Of a stretch of 64,000 bases of DNA, positions 12,165-22,358 are shown one piece after another (the first letter of the stretch is position 1; each line of letters begins with the position of its first letter). The notes below the pieces were generated by a model. It ran no database searches and had not been told where the DNA came from. It saw only the letters and a program-made list of their open reading frames with translations. The stretch lies in assembly GCF_963678635.1 (NCBI RefSeq), contig NC_087062.1, positions 29,040,833-29,104,832 of the forward strand, written 5' to 3'. This DNA is from Symsagittifera roscoffensis (lineage: Eukaryota; Xenacoelomorpha; Acoela; Convolutidae). A program made the position numbers and the translations under genes.

Positions 12165-12765
12165 CTAAAATGATGGGATGTTTAACGTTAAAATCAACGG
12201 AGGCGAGACGGCCAATGAAATCAGTGGAACGGACAAAGCCACCGGGACAATAATTGGCGAAAAATGCGCTATTTGGCTAGACTTCTTAATGAACTTTTTA
12301 TTGTGAAGTCCGTTGACTTCGATGAGGAACGACTCTGAAAAAGATAAAACCAATCATTTTTAATTCACTATTTCTAGCTCAGAGGGATTGGTTGAAGAAC
12401 GGGTTTTGTGATTCTGACGTTGAAGAGGTGATAATCTCAACATATATGCGGCGAGTTTTTGGAGCTTCGAGGAAGAACTAAACTTTTTCCAGACAAAAAA
12501 ATCGGTCGCTTTTGATGTAGAATTTAGGTTTTCAGCTTGTTCAACACCATTATTAAAATTTTGTGAAGATCCTCTGAGTCGAATGCTGGTGAGAACTTGT
12601 GAAAGGCCAACCTTAGTCTTCAAAAAATGTGGAACTTTCAATCAACTGCTTTCTTTCAGTGTCTCAGCAGTTTTTAGACGGTTGACTGTATCTGCTGGAT
12701 TGTCGCTGCTGGACACAAGCAACCATTCATCAATTGCGGCGGTTGCGAGAATTTTGGAAATCTGA
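12165..12765 (-). pseudogene. BEL/Pao post-RNase H and integrase zinc-binding region, copy 3
   Basis: The 12765-12583 part in one frame gives DEWLLVSSSDNPADTVNRL, where the NPADT block marks the end of BEL RNase H. The 12641-12360 frame gives TSIRLRGSS, FSSSSKLQKLAAYMLRLSP and NPSELEI, and 12353-12165 gives KFIKKSSQIAHFSPII. Together they cover the bridge from RNase H into the integrase N-terminus. Frame changes occur near 12640 and 12355. Confidence 0.75.
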
Positions 12766-12779
12766 TTAGCAACTTTTTG

Positions 12780-13033
12780 TTTGAAATCAACTGTTGCAGC
12801 ACAGTAGTACTATCAGTCAACATGCAAAAAATTGTTGGATAATGATTGTTAAAGATTTCTCAATTTCATTTCTCAGACGGCTCGCCAGTAATGATGCGTT
12901 CAATTCAAGCTTGGGAATTGAAAGAGTTTTAATCAGCGCTACTCTAGCTTTTCCAAAAACAAAAGCAGACAGCGTTTTATTTGTAACGACGGAGCGATCG
13001 CAAAGGAAAGCAACCGAACAAAAGACGACTTGA
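12780..13033 (-). pseudogene. BEL/Pao RNase H fragment, copy 3
   Basis: Read on the minus strand, 13033-12780 encodes FVFGKARVALIKTLSIPKLE followed by a residue run ending near IEKSLTIIIQQFF. This is the same block as in copy 1 at 429-124. The open frame on the plus strand here is only its shadow. A stop interrupts it soon after, where the later Asp should be. Confidence 0.7.
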
Positions 13034-13039
13034 AAACTC

Positions 13040-13520
13040 TCACCAAAATTGTGCAGTTCTATTTGGTCAGGCGTGGTGTGAAAGGGAAAGCGAGAAACTG
13101 ATAAACGCTATGCATTGGTTAACCAATACGCAATTGTACGAACTTCTCCTGACTACTTGCGCTATCACACAAAACTAAGCAATTTGTGGAGATATTGTCT
13201 ACCGAAACATTTAATATTTGAGTTTGAAGTAGTCCAAGTCAGATCTACAGAAGACTCGTTGGTAGAAGACTTAGTAGATTTGTTGGTAGATTCACCTTTG
13301 CTATTGGTATGCGCCGGCATCAATTTTGATTAATTTTGACCCTCCTTGGGTTGCTCTATGGGTGGAAAAACGCATTCTGCGCCGTGCAACAGAAATTTAT
13401 GAGTGCTCTCATATCACGCTTTTTTTAGTTAAAGACCTGTAGTTTCCTTTTGTTTGTAATTTCAACACGCTGCGTTGCATTTTTTTTTTTGAAATTTTTT
13501 CAATTCCAAATTCCTTGCTG
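13040..13520. other. Unassigned stretch inside BEL copy 3
   Basis: No protein motif, repeat or element end could be recognised here. A short T-rich run lies at 13480-13500. Confidence 0.4.
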
Positions 13521-13797
13521 GCTTTTCAAGACTTGATAACAAGAACTCAGAAGCAATTTTGCAGGCTGACACTTTGGACCCGCACCCGGTTCAACTGTTT
13601 CCTGAGCTTGCAATTAAGCGGTCACCAACTTCTTGTCCTGTCTTGAAAGTCGTTTATAAAAAAAAATGTTCAACTATTGAATGCAAAAACATCAAGCCGG
13701 GGGACTGGAAAAGAGCCAACATTGATTGCAATCGATAATATCTCGAATTGCAAACATATTAGCGACAAATTAAGAAAAATTATTATATACTAGATAC

Positions 13798-14038
13798 CTG
13801 AATCACCCGTGTGGGTTGCAGAGCCAGGAAGACATATTTCCGAATCTGGACGAAAATCACTTCCGCAAAAATCTGGGATTGGCGTAAACAATTCTGAGAC
13901 TGCAGCTTCCTGAAGGTTGAAGAAATGGATACCATGAGTACGGCTGGGTCCTCCTTTGCTCCAACCAATAATGCGCAGCTGATCATAGTTTGTACTAGTG
14001 CAAAGGCTCAACACATGTTTTTTATCAAACTTCGGGTT
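13798..14038 (-). CDS. Trypsin-like serine protease, exon with the catalytic Ser region
   Basis: On the minus strand this open stretch reads HVLSLCTSTNYDQLRIIGWS, where the Cys and the following GW correspond to the 'ICLP...GWG' region of trypsins. It then reads ICLPGSATHTGDSG, where GDSG carries the nucleophilic Ser. The frame ends immediately after GDSG at a good donor (CAG followed by GTATCT, GT at 13797-13796), as expected if 'GP' comes from the next exon. The acceptor is less sure; I chose the AG before base 14038. The usual Cys shortly before the Ser is replaced by His/Thr, so the enzyme may be diverged or decaying. No following exon was found down to base 1. It belongs with the exons at 15012-15222 and 51791-52123. 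Confidence 0.7.
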
Positions 14039-14179
14039 CTGTCGGCAGGCGCGTTTCCAGTTTCACAATCTAATTATGCGTAAGCAAAGTGGCAAAAACT
14101 TATATAAGCATCGAAACAAGAAACAATCTTACATAACCATTTTAAATAATTTCATCTAAAACATTTTATGACAACCGCA

Positions 14180-14632
14180 AAAGTTTGGGCTCTTTTTTGT
14201 TTCCCCCCACCTCACATAAGCATCGATTTCATGGTTTAACCAGTGGTTTTACAAGATTGAGTATGAAGACCAAATAGGCCATGACAAATTGGGTTTGTCA
14301 TGGCCTTATTAGTCCGTATGCCAAATTTTATAAAAATCCAATTATGTGAAAAAAATTACTCTTAAAAATTGCAGGTGGGGGGAGGCGAGGAAAAAGAGCC
14401 AAAGGCTCTTTTTCCTTTTCCTTCCACCTGCAATTTTTATATGTAAATTTACATGTAAATTTGCTGACCTCATTGTCCGATTGTTATGAAAATTTACATG
14501 CAGTTTAAAAAGGCCATGACAAACATATTTGGTTTTTATACTCAACCTCGTAAAACTACTTGTTACACTATTATATTGAAGCTCGTGTGAGGTGGGGGGG
14601 GGGGGGGGGGGGGAGATTCGAGCCAAAGTTTG
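14180..14632. mobile_element. Inverted dimer of two MITEs with an 8-bp target site duplication
   Basis: Two MITE units lie tail to tail: 14188-14400 and 14404-14624, separated by 'aaa'. Each begins GGCTCTTTTT and ends in the matching inverted sequence, so the pair folds into an arm of about 215 bp on each side. The dimer as a whole is flanked by perfect copies of AAAGTTTG (14180-14187 and 14625-14632), showing it inserted as one unit. No coding capacity. A long G run near 14594-14613 lies inside the right end. An 8-bp duplication fits hAT or Merlin-type transposases, which must act in trans. Confidence 0.85.
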
Positions 14633-15011
14633 CCCTTTTTTTCTGTTGAAACTAGATATATTTACCATTTTGGATCAGTTTAGCAATCTCTTCCTCGCAT
14701 GGGTGGTTGGAGATAGCTCAATAGGTACTTGAGACTTGTTTATAAGCGCTTGAAAATAGTTTGAATGATATGAAATCATAAACCAGATTCTCTAACGAAG
14801 GTGGAACCCCAAATTTTATAATTCAAAGTGAAAGAAAAGAAACATTAAAACTGAGGCTCAGAAAATAAACTATGCAAAAGCAAACTATTGCGCACATTTT
14901 AACGGTGCTGTGGAGAACATTTTTTGATATTGAGATACAAGGCTAAAGCTCCAACCAAGGACTGCTCAATTGAGCCAACTTTTTGATTGACTTCTCAAAT
15001 TAAGTTGTAAC

Positions 15012-15222
15012 TGGAAAGAAAACGCTTAAGTTCCTTGAAATTAATGATGGCAAGATCATTCGGTACTTCCGCTGCTAGGCCCTGTTCTGCCCTCTCCTGT
15101 TGTAAGCCGTCCCAGCCAGGATGAATTACTACCCCTGTCACCCCTTCTTTGAAGAGCACACCGAACTCTTGTTTCGGCATTTTGTCATTAGAAAAATCCC
15201 CGTAGACGACTTTCACTCCCAA
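15012..15222 (-). CDS. Trypsin-like serine protease, exon with the catalytic Asp region
   Basis: The minus-strand frame starts just after a TAG acceptor preceded by a pyrimidine-rich stretch ('tttcatttcagactag'). It encodes GVKVVYGDFSN, GVTGVVIHPGWDG and then PNDLAIINF. In chymotrypsin-fold proteases, the 'HP.Y/W....NDIALI.L' pattern marks the loop and strand holding the catalytic Asp, here the Asp of NDLA. The loop between HPGWDG and NDLA is long, about 17 residues. The donor is uncertain; GT at 15011-15010 is one candidate, and the frame stays open to 14995. It lies 1 kb upstream of the Ser exon on the same strand. Confidence 0.7.
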
Positions 15223-15360
15223 CTAGTCTGAAATGAAATTTTACAGATAAATTGCACTTAAAATGCATGGTTTAACTTTTTGCCTAACTTTTAGCAGATT
15301 TGGAACGGTGTTTGTACACTCAATTTGAAAATAATGAAATTAATGAAAATAATAAAAAAC

Positions 15361-15584
15361 GGCTCTTTTCCAGTTTCCCACCCCCCTCGTAAAAGTACAA
15401 AACAAAGCTGTTCCAAAAATTGTTCACACGACATTTTTCATGTCAGAAAGATTGTAAAAATTTGTTCACCTGTTCACGCTGACACATTTTGATGCAGTTC
15501 ATAACATGAAAAGTCATTTTAATTAGACTTTCATATAATGAATTTCAAAAAAAAATCATAGGGAAGGGACTCAGGAAAAGAGCC
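15361..15584. mobile_element. MITE copy (224 bp, GGCTCTTTTCC terminal inverted repeats)
   Basis: Begins GGCTCTTTTCCAGTTTCCC and ends with the near-complement 'ctcaggaaaagagcc'. The interior shares 'ttgttcacctgttcacgctgacac' type sequence with the copies at 16175 and 16314. The flanks ('taaaaaac' and 'gaaaaaat') are only a weak direct repeat. No open frame. Confidence 0.75.
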
Positions 15585-15699
15585 GAAAAAATTCACTTTA
15601 TTTTGAAAAGTTTCCATATAAAAATAGTTTTGGACTCCTTCCCAGCTCCTCTTTTCAAAATACCGAGTTTTATGTTTGTTTTACGTGTTATTACGGCGA

Positions 15700-15729
15700 A
15701 ATACGGGGGGGGGGGCTGGAAAAGAGCCT
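15700..15729. repeat. Isolated MITE terminus
   Basis: A G run followed by CTGGAAAAGAGCC is the right terminus of the same MITE family. I could not find the partner end upstream. Similar lone ends occur at 13703-13718 ('gactggaaaagagcc') and at 16037-16065 ('ggcttttttccagtttccc'). Confidence 0.5.
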
Positions 15730-16174
15730 GGTTTTGGAAAATCATTTGAAAAAATAACTTTGTTCCATTTGAAAAAGTGTTAAAAACAGGCTTAAAAATC
15801 AGTTTTAGAAACGCAAAGAACCGTTTAAATTATTGTTTTCAAAACTTTGAAAAAAGAATTTGAAAAAGAAGAATGTTATATCTAATATTTTAAGGAAGAA
15901 ATCAGGGATGGACCCATGGTTGCCGAAGGGAGTGGATTTTCAAATTGCAAAAATTTAATTTTAATTTATAGGTCAATCAAATAAATTTTCAAATGCCTCC
16001 GAAAATTCTATAAAACCTTTTATTGAAAGAAAAACAGGCTTTTTTCCAGTTTCCCACCCCCTTGTTAAAATACAGAACTTATTCGGTTTTTTATATCGGG
16101 TCAGTTCGGGTAAAAAAGTTCATTTTGAGTCAACACTCTACTTCGTTAGGCCAGATTGTCAGGTTTAGAAGTTT

Positions 16175-16622
16175 GGCTCTTTTCCAGTTTCCCACCCCCT
16201 CTTAAAGTTTCAAAATAAAGCTGTTAAAAAATTGTTCACACGGCAATTTGTATGTTAGAAATGGTGTAGCAATTGGGTCACCTGTTCGCGCTGACATGTT
16301 TTTTTGCAGTTTCGGCTCTTTTCCAGTTCCCCCCCCCTTTGTTAAATTACAAAAAGAGATGAAAGAGATGTTCAAAAATTGTTCACACGGCAATTTTCAT
16401 GTTAGAAATGTTGTGAAAATTTGTTCAGCTGTTCACGCTGACACTTTTAATGCAGTTCATAACATTAAAAATTATTTTAAAAAGACTTTCATGTAATGAA
16501 TTTCAGAAAAAATGAAAGGGAGGGGAACTGGAAAAGAGCCGCAGTTTCTAATAAAAAAAGTCATTTTAAAAAGACTTTCATAAAATGACTTTCAGAAAAA
16601 ATCAAGAAGGCAACTGGAAAAG
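16175..16622. mobile_element. MITE copy interrupted by a second MITE
   Basis: Starts GGCTCTTTTCCAGTTTCCC at 16175 and ends with a worn terminus near 16622 ('ggcaactggaaaaga'). The interior breaks at 16313 and resumes at 16541, where the copy at 16314-16540 is inserted. Removing the insert and one duplicated 8-mer leaves a unit of about 213 bp that lines up with the other copies. Confidence 0.75.
16314..16540. mobile_element. Nested MITE with an 8-bp target site duplication
   Basis: A 227-bp unit starting GGCTCTTTTCCAGTTCCCC and ending GGGGAACTGGAAAAGAGCC, flanked by perfect GCAGTTTC (16306-16313 and 16541-16548). It lies inside an older copy of its own family, so it is the younger insertion. 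Confidence 0.85.
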
Positions 16623-16743
16623 AAAAAAAAATAGTATAAAAGAGCGCAGGAAGGGAAAAAGATGAAGAAGTGGAAAAGTATGAGGAAATGGAAAAGAGCC
16701 GACGAAATAGTAAGCTTGAAAAAGTAAATACTTTGCTTACCAA

Positions 16744-17210
16744 ATTGAAAAGATTGTTCCAATCAGCCCTGTTACTATTGAAAAACCTTGCTCCTTATAT
16801 TTTTATGACTGTTTTTTTCTTTTGAAATCTTATTACACAGAGAACAAAAATATATGACAAAAATCTACTTTTTTATAATTAAATTTTAATTTTTGATGAA
16901 GTTTCAGTTTTTTTTGAAAATTTTCCCAGCACTTAATGGCAAAGTTAAATAATTTTTTTTAAGACCAAGGTGTCTTTATATTTGTATTTAAGGGTCTTTA
17001 GTTTCTTAAACTTCGACCGAGGCCCTGATCCGCTCGCGTCACTGTCTTTTTTCAAATGCTCGAATTATTTTTGCTTAACCGGTTATTTCTAAATCGGTTC
17101 ATTTGCCACGCGCTAAAAAAATTGCTCATAATTGAGGAGGAGTGACTTTCTAAATTCTAAAAATTTCGAGTGACATTCTTGTGTTCTCGCTAGAATTCTT
17201 AGCGAGATAA
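16744..17210. other. AT-rich stretch without a recognisable gene
   Basis: No convincing coding frame or repeat was seen between the MITE cluster and the tandem repeat that starts near 17214. Confidence 0.4.
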
Positions 17211-17213
17211 GAA

Positions 17214-17962
17214 CAAGGTCACAATTAATGAATTTTCTGGTGAACGAAGATCAGTATATGAAAAAATTCAAAAAACTGAATTACCGAAACAAAGTTTACA
17301 AATTGTTCAGCCGCCATTTTAAAGTTGACTTTTCAATGTTTTCTTTTTGCATATTTCATGACATTGAATTCTGCTTTTAAATACCGAATTTTATGACAGT
17401 TCGCTATTCTTTGTTGACTTGCACTTTCCAATAACTACGGTTAATTTACTTATGAAATGAAATGTTGTCAATCAACCAGCTACCCAAAACCGATCTGCCT
17501 CAAACCAAAACGAGGGAGAAACATGGTCCGCTGACCCAGACCGGAGCAGTTCCTGGATTTGAGAGCTGGTCCGGCTGACCTTGAAGCTCTCAATTCTTCT
17601 CTTTCTGTTGGAAACGAGGATGTTCTCGCAAGCATTCGTAGCAACAAAAACCAAGGTCGTAACTAATAAATTTTCTGGTGAACGAAGAACAGTGTGTGAA
17701 AAAAGGACGAAAACGGAAAGATTGAAACAAAACTCACAAATAGTTCAAACGCTGTTTTAAAAATCATTTATCGGTGTTTGCTTTTTGCTTATTTTATGAC
17801 ATTGAATTCTGCTTTTAAATACCGAAATTTATGGCAGTTCGTTATTTTTTGTTGACTTGTAATTTCCGATAAAATCGGTTAATTTACGTATGAAATGAAA
17901 TGTTGTCAATCGGCTACTTACCCGAAACCGATCTACCTCAGAACCGAAACGAAGCAGAAATA
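17214..17962. repeat. Two-unit diverged tandem repeat
   Basis: About 310 bp at 17214-17522 recurs at 17652-17962. Both begin 'aaggtc', continue 'attttctggtgaacgaaga', and share 'gacattgaattctgctttta' and 'atgaaatgaaatgttgtcaa'. The offset is about 438 bp. Identity is roughly 80 percent by eye. A minus-strand frame at 17654-17472 spans the spacer but shows no known motif. Confidence 0.7.
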
Positions 17963-18019
17963 CTGGCATGATGGGGCTTGTTTACAACTCCCTCGCCCCC
18001 ACAATTCAAATTTTTTTTT

Positions 18020-18286
18020 TCATCGCGAAATCCTTAATGGCTCGTACTCTGAACTCTGAGTCCGAATCTGCTTCATCCTCGTAATCCCAATTTTGCGACT
18101 TAGCTCGCGTTCCAGCTTCAATTGTTCTCCGGGCACTTGTCCCCGCAGCCTGCTCTTCTTGTGCCCGTCTAGCTCCGCTCGACGTTTCACCGCACTCATT
18201 GTTGGGGGTTTTGGCACGTTTTCCAAAATTTTCGGCGCATTTGGATTTATCGCTTTCCCGGCAACTCCACTTTTCCTAAGAAAAGA
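18020..18286 (-). CDS. Possible exon of an unknown charged protein
   Basis: A minus-strand frame ends in TGA at 18020 and stays open upstream to about 18286, where 'actttaaccag' could serve as a splice acceptor. The product is rich in Lys, Arg and Glu, with SAVKRRAELDGHKKSRLRGQ followed by a helical stretch, and no recognised domain. It lies downstream of the old Ty3 integrase on the same strand, so it could be a leftover of that element instead of a host exon. I do not recognise it. Confidence 0.3.
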   Translation of the reverse strand, partial: SFLRKSGVAGKAINPNAPKILENVPKPPTMSAVKRRAELDGHKKSRLRGQVPGEQLKLERELSRKIGITRMKQIRTQSSEYEPLRISR

Positions 18287-18472
18287 GTCATTTGCTGGTT
18301 AAAGTATGTTTAGATTCGCTAACTACTTTTTGGTTTACGGGTCTATACCTCTTATTAGTATCCTTGATCCGTTGCAACAAAAGCTCCGTACGTTGGCTCG
18401 GCCGTTTTTACTTCCCTCCCCCGGCTTGTTGAACATCACCCGTTAGCGTTGGGGTCCCATCCGCCACCAAGA

Positions 18473-19837
18473 CTAATTGCTGTGTGCCAGTCGTCTAGGT
18501 TGGTTCATGTGCTCCACATCATAATCGATGTCCGATCGTTCCTCCCAATCGGTCGCCATAGGTTGGGGAAACTTGCTCGCTCGTGGATCAGTAGAATCTA
18601 AATAGGTAGATTTTTGTTTCCACACTCTGTCCCAATTAAGATTTTGCAATGTTGGTTTTTTTGTAAGGTTCCGAAGGACAGTATTTGCCTCCCTGCCATG
18701 ATGAGCTTCAAACGGCGATTTTTTGAGAGTAGAATTAGGAGCAAATCTAAGAGCACTTAAAGCTCGTTCCACCATTGATTCCAGATTTCCGCTATCTTTT
18801 TCCTTTGCGTATGTTAAAACTAAGTTTTTCAGACTGCCAATGGTGCGTTCTACACAGCCGGTGGCACGGTGATCTTTCACGGGTGAATATATGATTTCTA
18901 TTTCTTCGGAATTACAAAACGATTTAAGTGCTTTCGATGTGAAACTTGATCCTTGATCCATGGAAATTTTCCTCGGGACACCGTGATGAGATATGTATTT
19001 TTTATTGAACTTAAGGACCTTATCGCTTTTATTATTCCCGCAAATCATTGCAGAGGGCCAGCGTGAGAATCGATCAACAGCCACCAAGACATATTTACTT
19101 GATTCATTTAAGTATCTAATTGGACCCCAAAAATCTGATTGCAGACATTCATTCGGCTCCCGCGGTTCATAAACATTCCCAATGTCATTTTTGGCGCTTA
19201 CTGGTTCAAGGCTTTTACCTGCATCAGTGTATTCCTTGCACCCATCTGCAGCTGCCACTAAACTCCGGTGGAGGTAGGGGAACCACACATCCCTTGCTGC
19301 ATCGAACATATTGGAGCGCCCGTGGTGGAAGCAATGAATTCTATTAACCACCGCTTTCCTGAGTGGGATTGGAATGACGAGTCGTTCGTCCATCCACAAG
19401 CAATTCTTACGCACATGGAAGTCGTTTGTGTGTTGTCCTAGGTAGGCACCAATTGCTCTGACCTTTCTCTCCAATTCCGGGTCTTTACTCTCCACCAGTT
19501 CTTTTATGGCGCGCACTTGAGGGTCCCCTTTATAATTGGCCTCAACTAGCTTGAGGTTGAATAATTCTGGTAGGGCATCGCTTTTTCGGACAATCTTACA
19601 GTCTCTTGGGATCACAGACATGACTACATTTCCTCCCGCTGGATATGCCGCCGGAAACAGTTCCCCTCCAAATGCCGAAGGAATGGAAATTACTGTGTTG
19701 CATTTGACGTCCCGAGTATGTCTTGTTTCTGCCTCCAGTCGTGCATACACCACCTCCACTTCGCCGCTACTCCCACTCGTGATTTCTGGATGTTTTAAAA
19801 GTAATTTGTTTAACTTCATCAAATTTAGTGATGTCAT
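18473..19837 (-). pseudogene. Ty3/gypsy integrase (old element)
   Basis: A 454-codon frame. The zinc-binding part has the two His (residues 168 and 172, RIHCFHH), but of the CxxC pair only Cys200 remains; the second position is Tyr203 (GCKEY). The catalytic core keeps Asp235 (QSDFWGP), Asp294 (SMDQGSSFTS) and Glu330 (GCVERTIGS) with the DD35E spacing. The frame ends at a TGA or similar stop near 18473 without a visible chromodomain. The core looks intact, but the lost zinc ligand and broken upstream pol make activity unlikely. Confidence 0.85.
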
Positions 19838-19964
19838 TATTGGAATATTTCTCTTGCCAAAAAGACGGTTGTTGTTACAATGGAATTAATATCAGACTCA
19901 CGTAATTCACACTCGATTTTTACGATTTTCGCGCCTTTGCGGTCATTACACTCAATTATACGTT

Positions 19965-21019
19965 TCACTGGCTTCTGATTGGTTCACCGAATGTCACGCG
20001 TTTTGACGCCCTCTTCCGGCGGAGAATTAGGTCTATTGTTTCCAACTTGTATATCCTTAGCTGAACAATCGATCTCCTTGATGCTTTGATAGTCCCTTTG
20101 GTGGTATTAATATAACCGAGTGAATTGGTAATTGACTGCAATTTAACAACCGTGAAAGTGTTATCATAAAGACTAATCCTGGTAGCATCCCCCACAGGAT
20201 GCCTTGATAAATAGTCCGCCAGTCCAATTTTAGCCCCTGGCATATGTTCAATTACAAAATCAAAGGGAATAATTCGATCAATCCGCCGGGTCAACCGGCT
20301 GAACATAGTTTTAATTTTCTTATTGTTTCCATTCAATAATGACACTAAAGCTTCATGAACTGTCACCACGGTAAATTTTTGACCGCAAATGTAATTTCTG
20401 AATTACTCCGAACCCAAACTACGGCCAGCATTTTTAACTCATTCGTCGAATATTTCTTTTCGGCCGCATTCAAAAACAGGGATGCAAATGAAATAGGTCG
20501 CCAACCCTCGGCGCCTAGTTGTTCGAGTACTACCCCCAACCCGTTATGGCTCGCGTCGCACACACTCTGGATATTTTTATGCACGTCAAAATGCTCAAGT
20601 TCGACGTTATTCGCAACTTGCTTTTTGAGCGGTTCGAATGCTATTTGACGGTCGTTTGTCCATACGAACTCGTTTTTCTTACTAAGTAGCGGACGTAGTG
20701 GCGCCGAAGTTTCAGCCAGCGAAGGTAAATATTTGTGAAGACTATATTTTGACCCCATAAACGACTTCAATTGTGAGAGCGTTCTCGGGGTGGCTAATTT
20801 ATCAATCGGATCTGTTTTACGAACCATTGGTGTAATCCCCGTTTTTGTAATCCGATGGCCTAACCATTCACATTCATTCTTCGCAAATTGACATTTTTCC
20901 AGTTTCAGAGCCAGTTTTTCTTTTTCCAATTTCGATGAAATCTTCTCTACCAGAGCAATATGTTCAATTTTGGTACCCTTTGAAAGTACCAAGATATCAT
21001 CTATAAAGCATGCGCGCAC
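19965..21019 (-). pseudogene. Ty3/gypsy RT C-terminal half and RNase H (old element)
   Basis: Frame 21019-20363 opens with ACFIDDILVLSKG, the RT catalytic box in the form FIDD, followed by the thumb (CQFAKNECEWLGHRIT) and connection region. RNase H starts with SVCDASHNGLGVVLEQ and runs through ISFASLFLNAAEKKYSTNEL. A frameshift near 20366 moves the rest into 20369-19965, which holds FDFVIEHMPGAKIGLADYLS, the last RNase H block. It is broken but clearly recognisable. Confidence 0.85.
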
Positions 21020-21378
21020 GGAAATTCGGAAAGAATAGCATCCAAGACTCGTTGAAATTCCGCCGGCATAGTTGTTAATCCATAGAATCCCGTCTTGAAA
21101 CGATACGTACCGGTGGAGCGACCTCCCACTTAAGAAAAATTACAATGCTTGCTAGAATTTTCTTTTAATGGAAGTTGTCCATATGCGTATGTGAGATCCA
21201 TTGTTATAAAAAACATCCTCTTGTTTCCGTTCGCTGATTGTTTGTCCTACAATATCCATGAGTTCTTCAATATTGGGCATTTGGTTTTTTGTGTACTTGC
21301 TTATTCAGTACTCTTGATTCCAACGCAAGTTTTACCGAACCATCCTATTTCACCGTGATGACAATAGGTGATACAAAT
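21020..21378 (-). pseudogene. Ty3/gypsy RT N-terminal half in broken frames (old element)
   Basis: Minus-strand translations in several frames give TPIVITV, GSVKLALESRVLNKQVHK, MDLTYAYGQLPLKENSSKH (with the first catalytic Asp) and TGTYRFKTGFYGLTTMPAEF. These are consecutive RT blocks, but stops and at least three frame changes separate them. Confidence 0.8.
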
Positions 21379-21827
21379 TATTTATCCGAGCATTCTTCCA
21401 ATTTCTGAATTTGTACTTGCCTGTACTTTATAATCCTGAAGAATTTTGCCTGTACTTTATAATTACGGATACGTCCTACCCTGCGAAAAAGATGATGAAA
21501 TTGCTTACTGAAATGTTTCTGCCAGTCATTCAAGTCATCATCCGTCTCCGCAGTGCTTTCATGTGATTGTATACTGTGCACACCCTGCATCGACGGCGCT
21601 TGTACTAACATCAGTCCCAGTGCTGGCATCAAATCCCGGCCGATAATAGAAGGTCTACAACCTCCGATGACATTGATGGCCGCCGAGGTGGTCCATCCAT
21701 TAGAGTAGAGTGTAACTTGCATTTTCCCCAGAAATCTCAACGGATTTTTGCCGTAATCACGAAACTGGTCATCTTTCGGATCCAACGGCTTCAGTTGTAC
21801 ATTGCATGCTCCCAAAGTGCGTTTCAA
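21378..21827 (-). pseudogene. Ty3/gypsy protease end and RT linker (old element)
   Basis: Contains CRPSIIGRDLMPALGLMLVQ, where IIGRD is the conserved block at the end of a retropepsin-like protease, and later FRRVGRIRNYKVQAKF, the linker to RT. The active-site D-S/T-G should lie upstream near 21850-21900 in another frame and was not seen cleanly. Confidence 0.75.
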
Positions 21828-21899
21828 TTCCCCAAAAGTAAAGATAGATATCGGCGAACTGCTATCAGTCCAGGCTTGAGTTGCCTTACCGTTGATCTT

Positions 21900-22270
21900 T
21901 TAGGCCAGCTTTGCCCCCGCGACTCTCAGTTCTTCCTCTTCCTTCCGCCGGATTGACATAACAACGTACTCGGTTGAACTATCCGAGTCCCAACCATGTG
22001 CCGGTGCCTTCGAATCATTTACCCATCCGACGGAACTTCCGTAGTTGGACGCGTTTTCCTCCGGATCATCTTGCATAAGCCCACCATCGGTGCCGTCCTC
22101 GTTTATCATTCCCACACGACCCCTATTTGCCGATCGACTTCCCCGACACGTACGCTCGTAACGTCCGGTTTTCCGGCAAAAATTGCATTTCTTGCTGGAC
22201 ATTTTGGAATATGATCAGGGGTAAAACCACTTTGGTCACAATTATAACACTTGCGGTCCGCTCCTCCGCG
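21900..22270 (-). pseudogene. Ty3/gypsy nucleocapsid zinc knuckles (old element)
   Basis: Two knuckles lie in different frames. The upstream one (about 22255-22200) reads CYNCDQSGFTPDHIPKC. The downstream one, in the 22202-21900 frame, reads CNFCRKTGRYERTC, where the His expected in C-x2-C-x4-H-x4-C is Arg. A single-base frameshift separates them. These would bind the element's RNA, and the second can no longer hold zinc normally. Confidence 0.8.
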
Positions 22271-22358
22271 GCCCGTGTGCCTACTCTGCCGAATCCACGC
22301 CCACCTCTTTGAAACGGTCGACGGTAACCTCCTCGGATTGCACTGATCGGCTCCGCTT

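Larger units (their letters stand above)
11358..13650 (-). mobile_element. BEL/Pao LTR retrotransposon, copy 3 (fragment)
   Basis: Minus-strand order is RNase H (about 13030-12800), the region after RNase H (12765-12583), integrase zinc-binding part (12641-12165) and integrase core (11786-11358). A scrap at 13530-13640 matches the gag-leader sequence of copy 2 near 7925-8045. Most of gag, protease and RT is missing, and 13040-13520 contains nothing I can assign. The copy is dead. Confidence 0.75.
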
